Positions 24,632 through 34,945 of a stretch of 64,000 nucleotides of DNA are shown piece by piece. Within the stretch, counting starts at the first letter, position 1, and every line of letters starts with the position of its first letter. A model generated the notes under the pieces. It saw only the letters and a list, made by a program, of their open reading frames with translations, did not search any database and was not told the DNA's origin. The DNA is from Candidatus Rhodoferax mariagerensis. Its GTDB lineage: Bacteria; Pseudomonadota; Gammaproteobacteria; Burkholderiales; Burkholderiaceae_C. The DNA is taken from NCBI GenBank assembly GCA_016719055.1, contig JADKAW010000038.1:1-64000 (forward strand), given 5' to 3'. The translations under genes were made by a program, and so were the position numbers.

Positions 24632-25630
24632 ATGACGATTAAAATTGGTATCAACGGCTTTGGCCGTATCGGACGCAACGTGTTGCGCTCTGCCCTGCAG
24701 AGCTTTAGCGACATTGAAGTTGTTGCCATCAACGACCTGCTCGAACCCAGCTACCTGGCTTACATGCTGAAGTACGACTCGGTGCACGGTCGTTTCAAGG
24801 GTGAGGTGTCAGTCGATGGCAATACTCTGATGGTCAACGGCAAGAAAATTCGCCTGACCGCCGTCAAAGACCCGGCTGAACTGAAGTGGAATGAAGTCGG
24901 TGCTGATATTGTGGTTGAGTCCACCGGTATTTTTCTGGACAAGGCCGGCGGCGAAAAACACCTCGCAGCCGGTGCCAAAAAGGTTATTTTCTCGGCACCC
25001 TCCAAAGACGACACTCCGATGTTTGTGTTTGGCGTGAACGACAGCACCTATGCAGGACAAGCCATCATCAGCAATGCATCGTGCACCACCAACTGCCTAG
25101 CTCCCATCGCCAAGGTGGTCAATGACAAATGGGGCATCAAGCGCGGCCTGATGACCACGGTGCATGCGGCAACTGCCACGCAAAAAACTGTCGACGGCCC
25201 CAGCAACAAAGATTGGCGCGGTGGCCGTGGCATTCTGGAAAACATCATCCCCTCCAGCACCGGCGCGGCCAAGGCAGTGGGTGTGGTGATTCCGGCGCTT
25301 AACAAGAAGCTTACCGGCATGGCATTTCGGGTCCCGACCAGTGACGTGTCGGTGGTTGACCTGACGGTCGAACTCAATGCACCGGCAACCCTGGCTGAAA
25401 TCTGCGCCGAAATGAAGGCACAAAGCGAAGGTGCCATGAAGGGCGTGCTGGGTTACACCGAAGACAAGGTCGTCGCCACTGACTTCCGCACTGATCCTCG
25501 CACCTCCATCTTTGACGCCGATGCCAGCATTGCGCTCGATGGCACCTTTGTGAAACTGGTCTCCTGGTACGACAACGAGTGGGGCTATTCCAACAAGTGC
25601 CTTGAAATGGTGCGCGTGATGGCCAAGTAA
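24632..25630 (+). CDS. gap: Glyceraldehyde-3-phosphate dehydrogenase, type I
   Basis: 332 residues from ATG 24632, preceded by TTGGAGAAAAG. N-terminal Rossmann motif IKIGINGFGRIGRNVLR, active-site SNASCTTNCLAPIAK (catalytic Cys near 155), substrate loop TVHAATATQKTVDGPS and the C-terminal SWYDNEWGYSNKCL are all intact. Catalyses the NAD-dependent oxidative phosphorylation of glyceraldehyde 3-phosphate, and its reverse. A strong intrinsic terminator follows. It is a single-gene unit here; pgk lies 20 kb away on the other side of the che locus. Confidence 0.97.
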   Translation: MTIKIGINGFGRIGRNVLRSALQSFSDIEVVAINDLLEPSYLAYMLKYDSVHGRFKGEVSVDGNTLMVNGKKIRLTAVKDPAELKWNEVGADIVVESTGIFLDKAGGEKHLAAGAKKVIFSAPSKDDTPMFVFGVNDSTYAGQAIISNASCTTNCLAPIAKVVNDKWGIKRGLMTTVHAATATQKTVDGPSNKDWRGGRGILENIIPSSTGAAKAVGVVIPALNKKLTGMAFRVPTSDVSVVDLTVELNAPATLAEICAEMKAQSEGAMKGVLGYTEDKVVATDFRTDPRTSIFDADASIALDGTFVKLVSWYDNEWGYSNKCLEMVRVMAK

Positions 25631-25651
25631 GCAACAGCGGTCTTGCCTTTC

Positions 25652-25688
25652 AAAAGGCCCACATCGGTTGTCGGTGTGGGCCTTTTTT
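25652..25688 (+). terminator. Rho-independent terminator after gap
   Basis: AAAAGGCCCACA and TGTGGGCCTTTT pair perfectly (12 bp) around an 11-base loop, followed by a T run ending at 25688, 21 bases after the gap stop codon. Confidence 0.92.
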
Positions 25689-25827
25689 GACTTGAGGGCA
25701 GCCGGTGGTCTGATACACACGTGTCATGTGATGGCTTTTTATTTCAAGCTATCCCCCATTTGGGGGATAGACGCGAACCTGTTATTGGAAAAGAATGTAG
25801 CGTCATTCAAAAGAAGTGAGAATCCCC

Positions 25828-26232
25828 ATGTCTGCCTCGCTCATGCCGCTATCGCAGGACCTTACCTCGGTGATGGTTGTCGACGACGATCCGTTTGGCC
25901 AGGATCTCCTGTGCTGCATGCTCAACGCGCAGGGATTCACCCACGTTGAGGTGGCCAGCAATGGTCGCGACGCGCTGCGCCAGCTGTCTGACACGTCAAC
26001 TCCCCCTGATTACCTGATCTTTGACCTGTTCATGCCCGATGTTGACGGCTTTGAGCTGATCAACGGCTTGGTGGCTTCGCGTTACAAAGGGGGCGTGATT
26101 TTGCTCAGTGGCGTTGACCCAGAAATGCTGTCACTGGCCCGCGTCATGGCACAAGAACAAGGCCTGAACGTGTTGGGTGCCTTTGTCAAACCCTTGCGCG
26201 CCGAGGCCTTGGCCACACTGCTGAACCACTGA
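25828..26232 (+). CDS. Single-domain response regulator
   Basis: 134 residues from ATG 25828. One REC domain: VMVVDDDPFGQDLL, phospho-acceptor Asp in LIFDLFMPDVDGFEL, the Thr/Ser position as LLSG, and Lys in AFVKPLRAE. No output domain, so it acts by protein contact or as a phosphate sink. It is convergent with cheB (30 bases apart) and downstream of gap but separated from it by the terminator. The partner kinase is not evident; the che locus next door is a candidate. Confidence 0.87.
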   Translation: MSASLMPLSQDLTSVMVVDDDPFGQDLLCCMLNAQGFTHVEVASNGRDALRQLSDTSTPPDYLIFDLFMPDVDGFELINGLVASRYKGGVILLSGVDPEMLSLARVMAQEQGLNVLGAFVKPLRAEALATLLNH

Positions 26233-26262
26233 CCCCCCCTGTGGGCCGTATGCACCCAATGC

Positions 26263-27342
26263 TCAGGCACGTGAATCAAACTGCAAAATAGCCCGCGCCA
26301 TGCTCTCAAGAGGCAGGATGTCATCAACCGCCTGCAGCTTGATGGCTTCTTTGGGCATGCCAAACACGACACAGGTTTCTTCGTTCTGGGCAATTGTGCG
26401 GGCACCGCCGTCGTGCATGGTTTTCATGCCGCGGGCACCGTCGTCACCCATGCCCGTCATGATGATGCCCAGTACGTCGCGCCCCGCACATTCGGCGGCA
26501 GACTTGAACAGTACGTCCACCGAGGGTTTGTGTCGGTTGACGGGTGGGCCGTCCAGCACCTTGACGTAATACTGGCCGTTCATTTTCTGTAGCTGCATGT
26601 GCCGTCCGCCAGGCGCGATCAGTGCCACACCGCGCTCGAGTCGGTCACCGTCTTTGGCTTCACGCACGTTCATGGCGCAGATGCCGTCGAGGCGCTGGGC
26701 ATACATGGCGGTGAATTTTTCGGGCATATGCTGGGTGATGGCAATGCCGGGTGCATCGGCAGGCAAGCTGGTTAGCACCAGCTCAAGCGCTTGTGTGCCT
26801 CCGGTGGAGCTGCCAATCACTATCGGCTTGTTCATGGCAAAGGCGTGCACGCCGCTGAGCACAGGCGTACGAACATTTTGGGCTGTAGCCCCCGTCGTTG
26901 CTGCCCTAGGCGCTATTGATGGCATAGCGCCTCTGGCACGAGGCCTGGATCTGGCCGCAGTCTTGAGGGTCTGGATCATCTCCTGACGCGAATCGTCCAG
27001 GTGCTGTTTCAATCCCAGCTTGGGCTTGGCCAGCACCGCCACTGCCCCAGCGCTCAACGCGTCCAACGCTACCCGGCTGCCCTCGGTCGACAGTGTGGAG
27101 CAAATCACGGTAGGAATCGGGGTGCCTGCCATGATCTGGCGTAAAAAAGTCAGGCCGTCCATACCAGGCATTTCAATATCGAGCAGCAAGACATCGGGAG
27201 GATTTTTGCGGATGGCCTCCATCGCCAGCAGAGGGTTGGGCGCGCTGCCAATCAGCACCACATCGGGGTTACCCGCCAGGATGTGTGCCAGCGCCTGGCG
27301 TACCACGGCTGAATCGTCCACCACAAAAACTTTGACTGCCAT
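26263..27342 (-). CDS. cheB: Chemotaxis protein-glutamate methylesterase CheB
   Basis: 359 residues. REC 1-120 (VFVVDDSAVVR, Asp 55 in LLLDIEMPGMDG, Lys in LAKPKLG), a linker of ~50 residues, and the methylesterase/deamidase domain ~170-355 with the catalytic Ser in GSSTGG (177-182), His 205 in ITQHMPEKF and Asp in MTGMGDDGARG. It demethylates chemoreceptors. It is the last gene of the che locus on this strand, after cheR and cheD. The interdomain linker contains a weak copy of the interspersed repeat (26881-26930). Confidence 0.96.
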   Translation of the reverse strand: MAVKVFVVDDSAVVRQALAHILAGNPDVVLIGSAPNPLLAMEAIRKNPPDVLLLDIEMPGMDGLTFLRQIMAGTPIPTVICSTLSTEGSRVALDALSAGAVAVLAKPKLGLKQHLDDSRQEMIQTLKTAARSRPRARGAMPSIAPRAATTGATAQNVRTPVLSGVHAFAMNKPIVIGSSTGGTQALELVLTSLPADAPGIAITQHMPEKFTAMYAQRLDGICAMNVREAKDGDRLERGVALIAPGGRHMQLQKMNGQYYVKVLDGPPVNRHKPSVDVLFKSAAECAGRDVLGIIMTGMGDDGARGMKTMHDGGARTIAQNEETCVVFGMPKEAIKLQAVDDILPLESMARAILQFDSRA

Positions 27343-27399
27343 GGGCTGTGTCCTCTTGTTGTTCGTGAAATTGTCTTGTTGTCTGCGGGCTGGCCGGGA

Positions 27400-27858
27400 T
27401 CAACCCGAGGCGATGGTCTCCACCTGGGGGGCGTTGGGACCAACCGTCCATTGCAGCTTGCGGTAACCGGCACCGCCGTGGTCTTGGTGCAGGATGCGAA
27501 TCTTGTGGTGCTCCAGGTAGCCTAGCACCCAGTCGACGTTGTTGGCTCCCACATGGTGGCGGGTAAACAGCTTGGGAAACATATTGCCCCCACCATAAAC
27601 ATAGGCCTCGCAACTGCGCGGCGCAAAACCGACGCCATAGAGGCGACGCATCATGTCGGCCATGGCCACCGAACCGTAGGCGGTGTTGTTTTTGTTGGCT
27701 GCGTTGGGGTGGCCCACATGCACAATATGGCACATGACCCCGATGGTGCGACGCGGGTCGGTCAGGATCACGCTCACACACGAGCCCAGCAGGGTTTTGA
27801 GCTGGTCACCGGCAGAGCCCAGTGCTACGTCGCCTGGCATCAGTTCAAAAGTGGCCAC
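27400..27858 (-). CDS. cheD: Chemoreceptor glutamine deamidase CheD
   Basis: 152 residues from a GTG start at 27858. The catalytic Cys-His pair is visible in LLGSCVSVIL and MCHIVHVGHP, with later conserved AYVYGGGNMFP and VGANNVDW. CheD deamidates receptor glutamines and in some bacteria interacts with CheC-type phosphatases. It sits between cheR (16 bases upstream) and cheB (58 bases downstream), the usual order. Confidence 0.95.
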   Translation of the reverse strand: MATFELMPGDVALGSAGDQLKTLLGSCVSVILTDPRRTIGVMCHIVHVGHPNAANKNNTAYGSVAMADMMRRLYGVGFAPRSCEAYVYGGGNMFPKLFTRHHVGANNVDWVLGYLEHHKIRILHQDHGGAGYRKLQWTVGPNAPQVETIASG

Positions 27859-27873
27859 AGTGTGTCACTTTCA

Positions 27874-28692
27874 TCAGGCAGGTTTGCGAAACGCGCCAGG
27901 CTGCACCGTCTGCAGCGGCGTCTTGCAGGCCACCCGACCCTCTGCCGTGCCCAAAAAGAACAGGCCGCCGGGTTTCAGCGCCGTCAGTACGCGGTCAACC
28001 ACCTCAATCTTGGTAGGAATGTCAAAGTAAATCAACACGTTGCGCAAAAAAATCACGTCGAACATGCCGATGCCGTCAATCGGCTGGCACAGGTTGAGCC
28101 TACCAAATAGCACGCGCTGGCGAATTTTGTCCTGCATCAGAATCTGGCCTTCAGAGTCACCCTCGCCGCGCAGGCAGTAGCGGCGCAAGCGCTCAGGGCT
28201 GACTGCGCGCAACCGGTCCACCGGATACACCGCCGCCTTGGCGCTGAGCAGCACGCGGTGGCTGATGTCGGTGCCCAAAATAGTCCAGTCCGGGCCAATG
28301 CGCCCTTGCGTCTGCATATCGGACAACAACATGGCCGTGCTGTAAGCCTCGTCGCCAAACGAGGCGGCGGCACTCCAGATGGCCAGGGGTGCGCGGCTTT
28401 TACGGACAGTCAACTCTTGTTCCAGCAACTCATAATGCTTGGGCTCACGAAAAAAATAGGTCTCATTGGTAGTGAGCAAGTCAACCGCCATCTGAAACTC
28501 TGCGGCCTGCGACTCATCGTCAAGCAGCGCAATGTAGTCGCCAAAACTGCCCAAGCCCAGGCGCTGGATGCGTGGTGCCAGGCGCGACTGGATCAGCGAC
28601 TTTTTCGAGTCATTAAAAGCCAGGCCGACCGCCTGGTACATGATCTCGCTGATGTGCTTGAATTCACGGTCGCTGAAGGTGATGATGGACAC
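27874..28692 (-). CDS. cheR: Chemotaxis protein methyltransferase CheR
   Basis: 272 residues from a GTG start at 28692. The all-helical N-terminal domain (~1-75) is followed by the SAM-dependent methyltransferase fold: AIWSAAASFGDEAYSTAM (motif I region), ILGTDISHRVLLSAK, and FDVIFLRNVLIYFD. It methylates receptor glutamates. The MCP immediately upstream ends in NFRPY, a pentapeptide of the type CheR can dock on. Spacing to that MCP is 12 bases. Confidence 0.95.
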   Translation of the reverse strand: MSIITFSDREFKHISEIMYQAVGLAFNDSKKSLIQSRLAPRIQRLGLGSFGDYIALLDDESQAAEFQMAVDLLTTNETYFFREPKHYELLEQELTVRKSRAPLAIWSAAASFGDEAYSTAMLLSDMQTQGRIGPDWTILGTDISHRVLLSAKAAVYPVDRLRAVSPERLRRYCLRGEGDSEGQILMQDKIRQRVLFGRLNLCQPIDGIGMFDVIFLRNVLIYFDIPTKIEVVDRVLTALKPGGLFFLGTAEGRVACKTPLQTVQPGAFRKPA

Positions 28693-28703
28693 GCCGGTCT
28701 TTC

Positions 28704-31690
28704 TTAGTAGGGGCGGAAATTGCCAGTCGAGCGTACGCCAGAAGCCATCAACGGCACATGATCCGTATCAATTGTCCGCGAACCTGTCGCACCGCGGCGC
28801 CGCTCTGGCGCTGCCAGCTTGGGCTGTTGCCGCACGGGTTGCCCAGGGTCTCCCGTGTTGAAAAATGAGATGCTCTGCTGTAGCTGCGCCGCCTGGTCAG
28901 ACAGCTCTTCGCTGGTCGCAGCCAGTTCTTCAGAAGCGCTGGCGTTTTGCTGCGTGGCCTTGCTGAGCTGGCCCATGGCACCCCCAATCTGCGTGACCGA
29001 GTCGCTTTGCTCGCTGCTGGCGGCGGCAATTTCCTGCACCAGCTCCGATGTTTTCTGGATGCTGGGCACGATCTCATCAAGCAGTTTGCCGGCGCGCTCT
29101 GCCGTGGTCACGCTGTTACTGGCCAGTTCGCCAATCTCCTTGGCGGCTTGCTGGCTGCGCTCTGCCAGCTTGCGCACTTCAGCGGCCACCACCGCAAAAC
29201 CCTTGCCGTGTTCACCCGCGCGGGCGGCTTCAATGGCGGCGTTGAGTGCCAGCAGGTTGGTTTGGTACGCGATATCGTCGACGATGCCAATTTTGGATGC
29301 TATCTGTTTCATAGCGGCAACCGTTTGACTGACGGCGGCTCCACCCTCAACAGCCTCCCTATTGGTTTTGGTGGCCATGCCATCGGTGACCTTGGCGTTG
29401 TCGCTATTCTGGTTGATGGAGGCCGACATGACGTCGATGGAGGCGGTGGTCTGTTCCACACTGGCGGCCTGTTCGCTGGCGGCCTGGCTCAAAGACTGTG
29501 CCGTGGCAGACACCTGGTTGGCGGCCCCTGTCAGCGCGTCGGCAGCAGCGCGGATTTCTTCCATGACACGGGTCAAATTGTCGCCGCTGGTATTGACACT
29601 GTCTTTGACCTTGCCAAACAGACCTTGGTGATCACGCGTGATGCGCTGGGTCAGGTCGCCTTCGGCCATGGCCAGCAGAACTTGGGCAACATCGGTCAGG
29701 CCTTGCTCGCTGGTGCTCACCAGGTCGTTCATGCTCTGAGCCATCTTGGCGTAGAAACCAGTTTTGCCTTGCAAGTTCAGCCTGCCACTGAAATCTCCAC
29801 AAGTAGCGGCGTTGACCATGTCGTCAAGTTCCTGCTCGGACGCCAGTTCGTCGGTGCGGTCGAGCCACTGGGTAATACGGCCTATGGGTTTGCCTTCGCT
29901 GTCCAGCACGGGTCGCGCCAACAGACGAAGTTTGTGCCCACTGACATCCATGTCGACGGTCTCGCCCGACCGCACGGCGTGGTCAAAACGTGCGGCGCTG
30001 GCTGGGTCTTTGAACAGGGTGCTGAGCTTGTTGCCATAGAACTTGTCAGCCTCAAAACTGGCGCCGCCAAACAGCTTGAGCAGTTCTTTGGCAGGTGGCG
30101 TGGCGTGCACCAGCAAGGCCTGGGCGTTGGAAATCGTGACACACACCGGCAGACTATCAGTGACAGGCGAATGCGCTCATTGAAGGCCGCAGCTTCTGCA
30201 GCCTGCTGCATGGCCGCCTGAACCCTGTCCATGGCCTGTGTCACCCGAGCTTTCTGGCCCGGCAGGCGGTCCATCGCCACATTGAGCTGGCCTGCGGTAT
30301 AGGCAGACATCACCTCCACCAGCTTCATCTTGACAGCTATGTGTGCCTGCACCAGTTGATTGGTGGATTCAGCCATGGCCGCATATTCGCCCGGCAGGCC
30401 TTGGGTGGACATCTGAAAGTCGAGCATGCCGGCTTCATGCTGGCGCGCCAGCTCAGCCTGCGAGGCGCGAAACTGGGCCAGTACCGTCTGCACGGCGATC
30501 ACTGACATCAATACCTGGGCAGGTTCGTCGCGGTCGGTGGGCTGTGCGGGCATGTGCGACAGGTCACCTTGGGCAATCCGCTGCAGTTGGCGGTTAACGC
30601 GCGTCAAGCCGCTGCTAGTGACCAGATAAAAGCTGTAAAACAAATACCCCACCAGCAACAGACACACCAGCAGCACCACCGTGGCGGTGGTCAGGCCAGT
30701 GCGCAGGGCATTGACACGCGCAGCAACCAGCACATCAAGCTCGGTTTGGGTACGCTCCACCAGCGCGTGCTGCTCACTCAGGGCCTTGTTGGCTAAGGCC
30801 AGGTAGGCGGCCTGATTTTCCAGGCGGTAGTCCTTGCCCTCCAGCACCGAGGCACGCGCCAGCGCAAAATAAGCTTTGGTGGTGTCAAGCACTTGGGTGG
30901 CGTCGATCTTGTTACCCAGGTTGGCGTTGTAGGCAAACGCCTTGCCCAGACCATCGCGCATGTTGTCAAACTGAAAGTCTGCGATCGGCATCAGGGCGTT
31001 CAGGGTGCCGAGCTGGGCCGCTGACACATTGCCGGCCTTCATGATGCCCAACCCCATGGCGCGCAGTTTGCCACTGCTCTCGGTGATGTCGGGTAGCCTG
31101 AAGTAGGCGGCATCCATCAGGTAGTAGCTGTCAATATCAGGGTCCAGCGTCAGGTTGGACGAATCCGTGACTGCCGTCAGCAGGGCAATCATGGCCTTGA
31201 CGTGATCCGAGTGGGTCTTGAACACTTCGTCGAGCGACCTGCCGGGCACACTGATGGCCTGCGCTGCAGTAAAAGCCTTTTGCAAGTCAGCATAAGGTTT
31301 GGCCGTGCCCAGAGCAGCACCCAACTCGCGGTCGATGGCCGCCAACTTTTCCTGTGCGGCCTTGATCTTGGTTTGCACCTCTTGCAGGGTTGCCGGGGCA
31401 ATACCACTGGCCGCTGCCGAGGTGGCGTCTCGCCGCCATTGCTGACCCAGGTTGATCAGCGGAAAGATCTCGCGGTTGTACGCAATGCCTTTGAGTTCTT
31501 TGGCCGAGAAGTCAATTTCATTGCTTTTGCTGCTGTAATACGACCAGCTTACCCAAGCCAGCGGCAGCAAGAACATCAGGCATATCAGCAGCGCCTTGCC
31601 GCCAAACTGTAGTTTGCCCATCAGTTGCATACCAGGCGCAAAAAGCCCCGTCGGTCTGGATTCAGGCCCGGTATTGAGATCGGTCGTCAT
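28704..31690 (-). CDS. Methyl-accepting chemotaxis protein with PAS domain, one frameshift
   Basis: Restored length 995 residues. TM1 ~30-52, a long helical periplasmic domain to ~330, TM2 ~335-358, HAMP-like repeats, a PAS domain (LPVCVTISNAQALLVHATPP), more HAMP, then the signalling hairpin with IAYQTNLLALNAAIEAARAG and GKGFAVVAAEVRKLAERSQ. The frame changes near 30158 inside RIRLSL: CTGATAGTCTG where CTGGATAGTCTG would keep the frame, i.e. one missing G. Without correction the protein is cut before its PAS and signalling parts. The C-terminus is TGNFRPY, like the two other che-locus MCPs. The signalling region is transcribed just before cheR. Confidence 0.88.
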
Positions 31691-31732
31691 GGTTCACCAT
31701 TCGCTTTCAGATAATTAATTCTTTTGACATGT

Positions 31733-31927
31733 TCAATAGGGTTTGAAGTTGCTGCCAGTGCGACCGGTAGCGGCAAGTCTGGGTGCAATTGCCTGGCTGC
31801 GCCGCGCTGGCGCCGGCGACTCGTGGCGACTGCGCACCTGAAGTTCTTGCTCCTGCTCGGCTAGGTACCGGTTGATTTCGGCACCGTCAAACAGTCGCTC
31901 CATCAGGGAATAACGCTTTGCATTCAT
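31733..31927 (-). CDS. 64-residue soluble protein with an MCP-like NFKPY tail
   Basis: The N-terminal ~30 residues (KRYSLMERLFDGAEINRYLA) form a polar helix-like segment with no membrane span. The C-terminal half, VRSRHESPAPARR to TGSNFKPY, is clearly related to the tail of the MCP at 35478-38014 (MRSRHELPAPGRK to GSGNFKPY). The start ATG is at 31927; the ribosome site is weak. It lies between cheV (21 bases) and the MCP gene (42 bases) in the same direction. It may compete for, or recruit, whatever binds the NFKPY tail (CheR, CheB or CheD are candidates), or it may be the truncated end of a lost receptor. No family name is known to me. Confidence 0.65.
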   Translation of the reverse strand: MNAKRYSLMERLFDGAEINRYLAEQEQELQVRSRHESPAPARRSQAIAPRLAATGRTGSNFKPY

Positions 31928-31948
31928 GGTGATGCTGCTGAGGGAGAT

Positions 31949-32907
31949 TCAGGGGTGAGTCAGCGGGGCCAACACCCTGCGCAGCGTGTTGGCCAGCTCG
32001 CGCGGCGAAAACTTGCCCACATAGCCGTCGGCACCCACACCCTTGACGTGGTTTTCGTTGGTGGTACCGGTCAGCGACGAATGGATCACCACCGGAATGC
32101 CCTTGAAGCGCGCATCCTGCTTGATCAGTCGGGTGAGGGTAAAACCATCATTTCGGGCATTTCAGGTCGGTCAGCACCACGGGCAACCTTGTCCCCGACA
32201 CGGACACCCTCACCCGGGCCTTTTCGGCAATTTCCTGCAGGGTGTTCCAGGCTTGCAGGCCGGTATGCGTCATGATGTACGGGGCACCCATGGCTTTAAG
32301 CCCAATTCAATCACAGCCCTTGCTACATGGGGGAGTCATCAGCTACCAAAATTGAAGTATCCAGGGTAGCAGCAGCTCAGGCCCGACCACCTCGCGGTTG
32401 ATTTCCTCTTTGGTCACTGGCATCACGTCGCGCAGCACCTCTTCGACATCCAGCACCTGTGCCAGCCGGGTTTCAGGGCGGGAGCCGTCCAGGCGGGCAA
32501 TGCCGGTGACCAGTGCGCCAGCATGGCTTCTCTCGGCCGGCAGCACCTGGTCCCTCCAAACGCACAATCTCGCGCACGTCTTCGACGGCAAAGGCCTGCA
32601 CCGTGCGGGCAAACTCGGAAACCATCAGGATGCTGAGGCCCTTCTTGGGCGTGCAGCCCACCACCGCAGGCAGGTTGATCACCAACGATCTGGCCACGGA
32701 TGTTGGCCACCCCCATCAGGTGTTCGTGAGCGTTCACCAGCGCGGTGATCTTGGGCATCACCAGCACCTCGCGCACCTTGAACACATTGATGCCAAACAG
32801 CTCGCGTTCGCCGGTGCTGGGCGACTCGCCCAGGCGAAACAGCAGCAGCTCAAATTATTGGTGCCGGCCAACCGGGTGCGTTCTTCGATGTCCTTGTCGT
32901 GACTCAT
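31949..32907 (-). pseudogene. cheV: CheV (CheW-REC) gene with about eight indels
   Basis: Start MSHDKDIEERTRLAGTNN at 32907. Correcting single bases recovers a CheW domain (ELLLFRLGE, LFGINVFKVREVLVMPK, HEHLMGVANIRGQ, INLPAVVGC, VEDVREIVRLE) and a receiver (SILVADDSPM, LGLKAMGAPYIMTHTG, VVLTDLEMPEMDG, VVIHSSLTGTT, GKFSPRELANTLRRVL) ending at 31949. Length fits CheV (~320 residues). Breaks are near 32855, 32695, 32566, 32365, 32318, 32296, 32163 and 32152, nearly all single-base losses, several in G or A runs. CheV couples receptors to CheA and carries a phosphate-sink receiver. Either a true pseudogene or poor sequence. Confidence 0.78.
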
Positions 32908-32929
32908 GGTGGCGTCTTTTTTGGTGGAT

Positions 32930-34945
32930 TCAGTAGGGTTTGAAATTGCCCCGGCCTGCGGCGGCTGCGGGCGCACCCAGGCGCGGCGCAGCAGGCTTGG
33001 CGCGTACGCCGCGCGTATTGGCTTCGCGTTGGGCGTGGCGATCTGGCACCGCTGGCGCGTCGTCACCGATGTTGAAAAAGCGATGCTTTGCTGCAATTGT
33101 TCAGCCTGGCCGGACAGTTCTTCGCTGGTGGCGGCAAGTTCTTCACTGGCGCTGGCGTTTTGCTGCGTGGCCTTGCTGAGCTGGCCCATGGCGCTGCCAA
33201 TTTGTGTGACCGATTCACTTTGTTCACTGGAAGCGGCGGCAATTTCTTGCACCAGCTCAGAGGTTTTTTGCACATTGGGCACGATGTCGTCGAGCAGTTT
33301 GCCAGCCCGCTCGGCAGTGGTGACGCTGCTGCGCGCCAGTTCACCAATCTCTTTGGCGGCCTCCTGGCTGCGCTCGGCGAGTTTGCGCACTTCGGCGGCA
33401 ACGACGGCAAACCCCTTGCCGTGTTCGCCAGCGCGTGCGGCTTCGATCGCGGCATTGAGCGCCAGCAGATTGGTCTGGTAGGCAATGTCGTCAACGATGC
33501 CAATCTTGGCCGCAATTTGTTTCATGGCCGTCACCGTCTGGCTGACCGCTGCGCCACCATCAATGGCTTCCTTGGTGGTTTTGGTGGCCATACCATCGGT
33601 AACTCGGGCGTTGTCGCTGTTTTGGTTGATCGAGGCACTCATGGTGTCGACCTGCGCGGTGGTCTCTTCCACGCTGGCCGCTTGCTCGCTGGCGGCCTGA
33701 CTTAAGGACTGGGCGGTGGCGCTGACCTGATTGGCAGCGTCAGTGAGGGCATCGGCGGCGCCACGCACTTCGGTCATCACCCGGGTCAGATTTTCTGCTG
33801 AGGCATTGACGCTGTCCTTGACCTTGCCAAAGGCCCGCATAGTCGCGTTTGATGCGAGGAGTCAGGTCGCCTTCGGCCATCGCGCTGAGCACTTCGGCCA
33901 CGTCGGACAGGCCCTGCTCAGTGGTTTGCACCAGTTGATTCATGCCGGAAGACAGGCTGGCAAAAAACCCGGTTTTGCCATGCAGGTCCAGGCGCTGGCT
34001 CAAGTTGCCTTGCGCCGCCGCGCTGACCATCTGGTCAATTTCCTGTTCGGCAGCCAACTGGTCGGTGACGTCCAGCCACTGTCCCACCGTGCCGAGCCGC
34101 TCGCTTTGCTGCGACAGTACCGGTGTGGTGGTCAGGTCGTACATGCGTCCGCCCAGCTCAAGACGGCTCTGCGCCACGGCACTCAAGTTTCGCAGCCGGG
34201 ATACCGCGGCTTGCGGGTCGGCGTAAAACATGCCGATGTTGCTGCCCACCACCTTGTCGGGGTCAAACCCGGCAATTTGCTTGCGAAAACCGGAAGCATT
34301 GCGTTGCAAGGTGTCGCGTAAGGCGTGGTTAATGTAGACAACCGTGCCATCATCATCGGCGATGCGTACCGGCAGACTGACATTGTCAAGCGCCAGACGA
34401 ATGCGGCGATTTTCGTTGGCCACCACGCGCTCTCTGTCCTGGGCAGCAAGCTTTTCAGCAGCAGCGCGCTGCTCGGCTTCGGCATTTTTGGCCATGGTTA
34501 ACAACGATTGGTTGGTTTGTGCGAGAGAAGTGCTGAAAGTGCCACGCAGTCCACTGGTTTGAGCCAGCCGAAAATACTGTCCTTCGCTGGCGTACTGCAG
34601 GGCCGCGCCCTGTTCGCGAAAACACGCCTCGAGCTGGTCGAGCATGTCGTTGAAATCCCAGCACACATCGTGAATCAACCCATTCGCCGGCACATTGAGC
34701 AGGCGCTTGCCAAATTGCCCCTTGGCCACTTCCTGCGAAATGGCCTGGATGTCGAGGATGTAGCGCTGGCGACGTTGCAGTTTGAAATGCCAGGCCAGCA
34801 TGACGCCCAGCGCCGGCATCAGCCAGGCCAGAGCCAAAGGCGCTCCACCCGGTTTGCCAGCTTTGCAGCAGCGCACCACCACCATGACCAGACCCAACAG
34901 CCAGGCAAAGCCCGCAGGCTCAGAGCGAGAGGACGAGTTGTTCAT
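32930..34945 (-). CDS. Methyl-accepting chemotaxis protein with PAS domain, two frame changes
   Basis: Restored length ~672 residues from ATG 34945. Two close N-terminal membrane helices (~12-28, ~36-54) with almost no periplasmic part, HAMP, a PAS domain (~170-290; LPVRIADDDGTVVYINHALR, GSNIGMFYADP), HAMP-like repeats and the signalling domain (IAYQTNLLALNAAIEAARAG). The frame shifts near 33840 (AGLFGKVKD expected) and again near 33068, where one T of a T run is missing (IAFFNIGDD expected). After correction the protein ends RGNFKPY at 32930. The start overlaps the preceding PAS gene by 26 bases, so PAS protein and receptor form a split Aer-like pair. Confidence 0.83.

Noticed and set aside
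26881..26930. Ninth interspersed repeat copy in cheB
   Set aside because: Only GGCTGTAGCCC and a GGCGCTATTG segment match; kept as a weak hint and not listed as a feature.
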